A DNA stretch of 64,000 nucleotides from Mycolicibacterium flavescens (lineage in GTDB: Bacteria > Actinomycetota > Actinomycetes > Mycobacteriales > Mycobacteriaceae): the NCBI RefSeq assembly GCF_001722335.1, contig NZ_MIHA01000004.1:124001-188000 (forward strand). The letters are read 5' to 3'. The notes beneath the pieces are model-generated. The model did no database searches. It was given only the letters and a program-made list of their open reading frames with translations, and was not told where the DNA came from. Positions 62,312 to 64,000 of the stretch are shown here, one piece after another (position 1 is the stretch's first letter; each line of letters opens with the position of its first letter). The position numbers and the translations under genes were made by a program.

Positions 62312-64000
62312 ATGCGCCTCGCCCGTCTGTTCAGCGTGATGCTCACGGTGCTGGCCGCCGGCCTGCTGCTCGCGCCCACGACCGCCGCCGAACGGCCGCT
62401 GCGGCTGGGCGGCTACGTCACCGACGACGCCGGTGTGCTCAGCGCCGCCGACCTCGGGCGGGTCACGTCGGCCATCGACACCCTCTACGCCGACGCCAGG
62501 ACCCGGCTGTGGGTGGTCTACGTCGACTCATTCGACGGGCAGTCGGCGCAGTCGTGGGCGACCGCGACCCGCCAGCGCAGCGACCTCGGTGACTTCGACG
62601 CGCTGCTGGCGGTGGCCACCGTCGACCGCGCGTACGCGTTCCTGGTGCCCGACAGCGCCACCGATCTGAGCGCGAACCGGGTGGACAGCATCCGGCGCAA
62701 CGACATCGAACCCGCGCTGCGCCAGGACGACTGGGCCGGCGCGGCGGTGGCGGCCGCGACGGGGCTCGGCGAGCGTCCCGGTTCGGGCACGGGCATCAGC
62801 GGGTTCGCGGTGCTGGCGATCCTGGCCGTGATCGGGGTCGGGTTGGTGGGGCTGCTGCTGTGGCGTCGACGGCGCAAGCGCAAGCGTCGCGAAGCCGAGT
62901 TCGCCGCGGCCCGCCGGGTGGACCCGACCGATCCGCAGGCGTTGGCCGCGGTGTCCCTGGACGCGCTTGACGACCTGTCCAAGGCGATGGTGGTCGAGGT
63001 CGACAACGCCGTGCGCACCAGCGAACACGAACTCGAGTTGGCCGTCGAGGAGTTCGGCAAGGAGCGCACCGAACCGTTCACCCGCGCGGTGGCCAACGCC
63101 AAAACGACGCTGACTCAGGCGTTCAACGTCCGCCAGATCCTCGACGACGCGATCCCCGAGACACCGGCACAGCGCCGCGACCTGCTGACCCGGGTGGTGG
63201 TGGCCGCCGGTAAGGCCGACCGCGAACTCGAATCGCAGAGCGAGGCGTTCGCCAAGCTGCGCGACCTCGTGATCAACGCGCCGAGCCGCCTGGACACGAT
63301 GACCCAGCAGATCGTCGACATCACCGCCCGACTGGACGCCTCAGGGCAGAAGCTCGACGAATTGCACCGCGAATTCGACGTCGCGGCACTGACTTCGGTG
63401 GCCGGCAACGTCGACGCGGCCAAGGAGCTGCTGAGCTTCGCCGACGAGAACATCACCCGCGGCCGCGAGTTGGCCAACCGGCCGGTGGCCGGGCAGCAGA
63501 CCGAGCTGATCGACTCGGTGCGGGCGGCCGAGTCGGCGCTGCTGCAGGCCCGGTCGCTGCTGGACGCGGTCGACAGCGCCGCCAGCGACATCCGCCGGGC
63601 CGCATCGCACCTGCCCGCGGCGATCGAGGACATCCAGAACGGCATCAGGCAGGCCGGGACGCTGCTGGCGCAGGGTTCGACGCCGCAGCGCGCCGAGCTC
63701 GAGCGGGCCCGCGACGCCGCGGCCGCCGCGGTGGCCACCGCGCAGCGCACCGGCCAGGTGGACCCACTGGGCGCGTTCACCGAGTTGACCAAGGCCGACG
63801 CCGACCTGGACCGGCTGCTCGCCGCGGTCGAGGAGGCCCGCGAGGCCGCCGAGCGGCTCAACCGCGCGCTCGACGAGGCGTTGTTCACCGCCCGGTCGCG
63901 GGTGCGGTCGGTCAGCGACTTCATCGACACCCGGCGCGGCGCGGTCGGCCCGGAGGCCCGCACCCGGCTGGCCGAGGCGGTGCGGCAACTCGGCGCCGCG
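62312..64000 (+). CDS. TPM-domain membrane protein, cut by window edge
   Basis: About 563 residues are present and the frame is open at the right edge. A signal sequence ([20 protein letters not shown]) precedes a TPM-type domain ([33 protein letters not shown]), a membrane helix at about residues 165-187 ([20 protein letters not shown]) and a basic stretch [10 protein letters not shown] very long helical, coiled-coil-like region follows. Matches M. tuberculosis Rv2345 in position and design. The exact function is unknown; envelope-associated proteostasis is a guess. The ATG at 62312 overlaps the alternative dgt start. Confidence 0.82.
   Translation, partial: MRLARLFSVMLTVLAAGLLLAPTTAAERPLRLGGYVTDDAGVLSAADLGRVTSAIDTLYADARTRLWVVYVDSFDGQSAQSWATATRQRSDLGDFDALLAVATVDRAYAFLVPDSATDLSANRVDSIRRNDIEPALRQDDWAGAAVAAATGLGERPGSGTGISGFAVLAILAVIGVGLVGLLLWRRRRKRKRREAEFAAARRVDPTDPQALAAVSLDALDDLSKAMVVEVDNAVRTSEHELELAVEEFGKERTEPFTRAVANAKTTLTQAFNVRQILDDAIPETPAQRRDLLTRVVVAAGKADRELESQSEAFAKLRDLVINAPSRLDTMTQQIVDITARLDASGQKLDELHREFDVAALTSVAGNVDAAKELLSFADENITRGRELANRPVAGQQTELIDSVRAAESALLQARSLLDAVDSAASDIRRAASHLPAAIEDIQNGIRQAGTLLAQGSTPQRAELERARDAAAAAVATAQRTGQVDPLGAFTELTKADADLDRLLAAVEEAREAAERLNRALDEALFTARSRVRSVSDFIDTRRGAVGPEARTRLAEAVRQLGAA

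Overview
The window is a very GC-rich actinobacterial chromosome segment, and the gene content points to a Mycobacterium (Mycolicibacterium-type) species. Evidence includes a mycothiol-dependent MscR dehydrogenase, mce remnants, a DUF3145 protein, a proline-rich Hsp70-like membrane protein and GTG-rich start usage. A backbone of genes appears in the order known from M. tuberculosis Rv2252 to Rv2345: diacylglycerol kinase, mscR plus metallo-hydrolase, Hsp70-like protein, tldE/tldD, a fused ECF transporter with its MarR regulator, a small membrane protein beside tRNA-Asn, dnaG, dgt and a TPM-domain protein. Blocks of accessory genes interrupt this backbone. The synteny is from memory of that genome and was not computed.

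Layout. 1-10.6 kb: end of a lipid kinase, DUF3145, a serine hydrolase, two methyltransferases, an extradiol dioxygenase, mscR with its metallo-hydrolase, a SHOCT membrane protein, an Hsp70-like protein and an amine-dehydrogenase-like oxidoreductase. 10.7-12.4 kb: a DUF4185 (candidate arabinan hydrolase) gene joined in frame, across a single UAG, to a small exported protein. 12.5-17.4 kb: a complete peptide ABC importer operon with 4-base overlaps. 17.6-25.6 kb: an SDR, a PhoD-like phosphatase, a tandem pair of unrecognised 145-residue paralogues, a Thr/Pro-rich exported protein, an acyl-CoA dehydrogenase and a lytic-transglycosylase-like lipoprotein. 25.7-32.7 kb: an exported-protein island with a phosphodiesterase/phosphatase-type enzyme, an AMIN-like lipoprotein, an alpha/beta hydrolase, an excalibur-like peptide and a 976-residue repeat protein. 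32.7-34.1 kb: a Fic protein with an operator-like array, next to tRNA-Met. 34.2-42.7 kb: an AhpD-like protein, tldE-tldD, the ECF transporter, MarR and an MFS exporter. 42.7-46.6 kb: a frameshifted MpaB-type gene, a TetR and a scrambled mce remnant. 46.6-54.6 kb: a catabolic-looking set (amidohydrolase, CoA-transferase/TetR/P450 operon, acyl-CoA oxidase). 54.9-57.5 kb: a second DUF4185 gene coupled to a small exported protein. 57.7-64 kb: the dnaG-dgt core region.

How parts work together. The exported proteins suggest cell-envelope work: two DUF4185 proteins, a lytic transglycosylase, an AP-superfamily enzyme and a beta-repeat protein. Three unrelated ones (starts near 25672, 29777 and 57545) share one N-terminal design: a near-identical signal sequence built on YVGRVGALAVALGVG, a long low-complexity linker, then a short helical PPLLWxxLxxxRREF-type segment before the functional domain. 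I regard this shared module, and the UAG-separated exported protein/DUF4185 pair, as the best candidates for something undescribed. The mce scar at 44.3-46.6 kb is best explained by an in-place inversion plus deletion.
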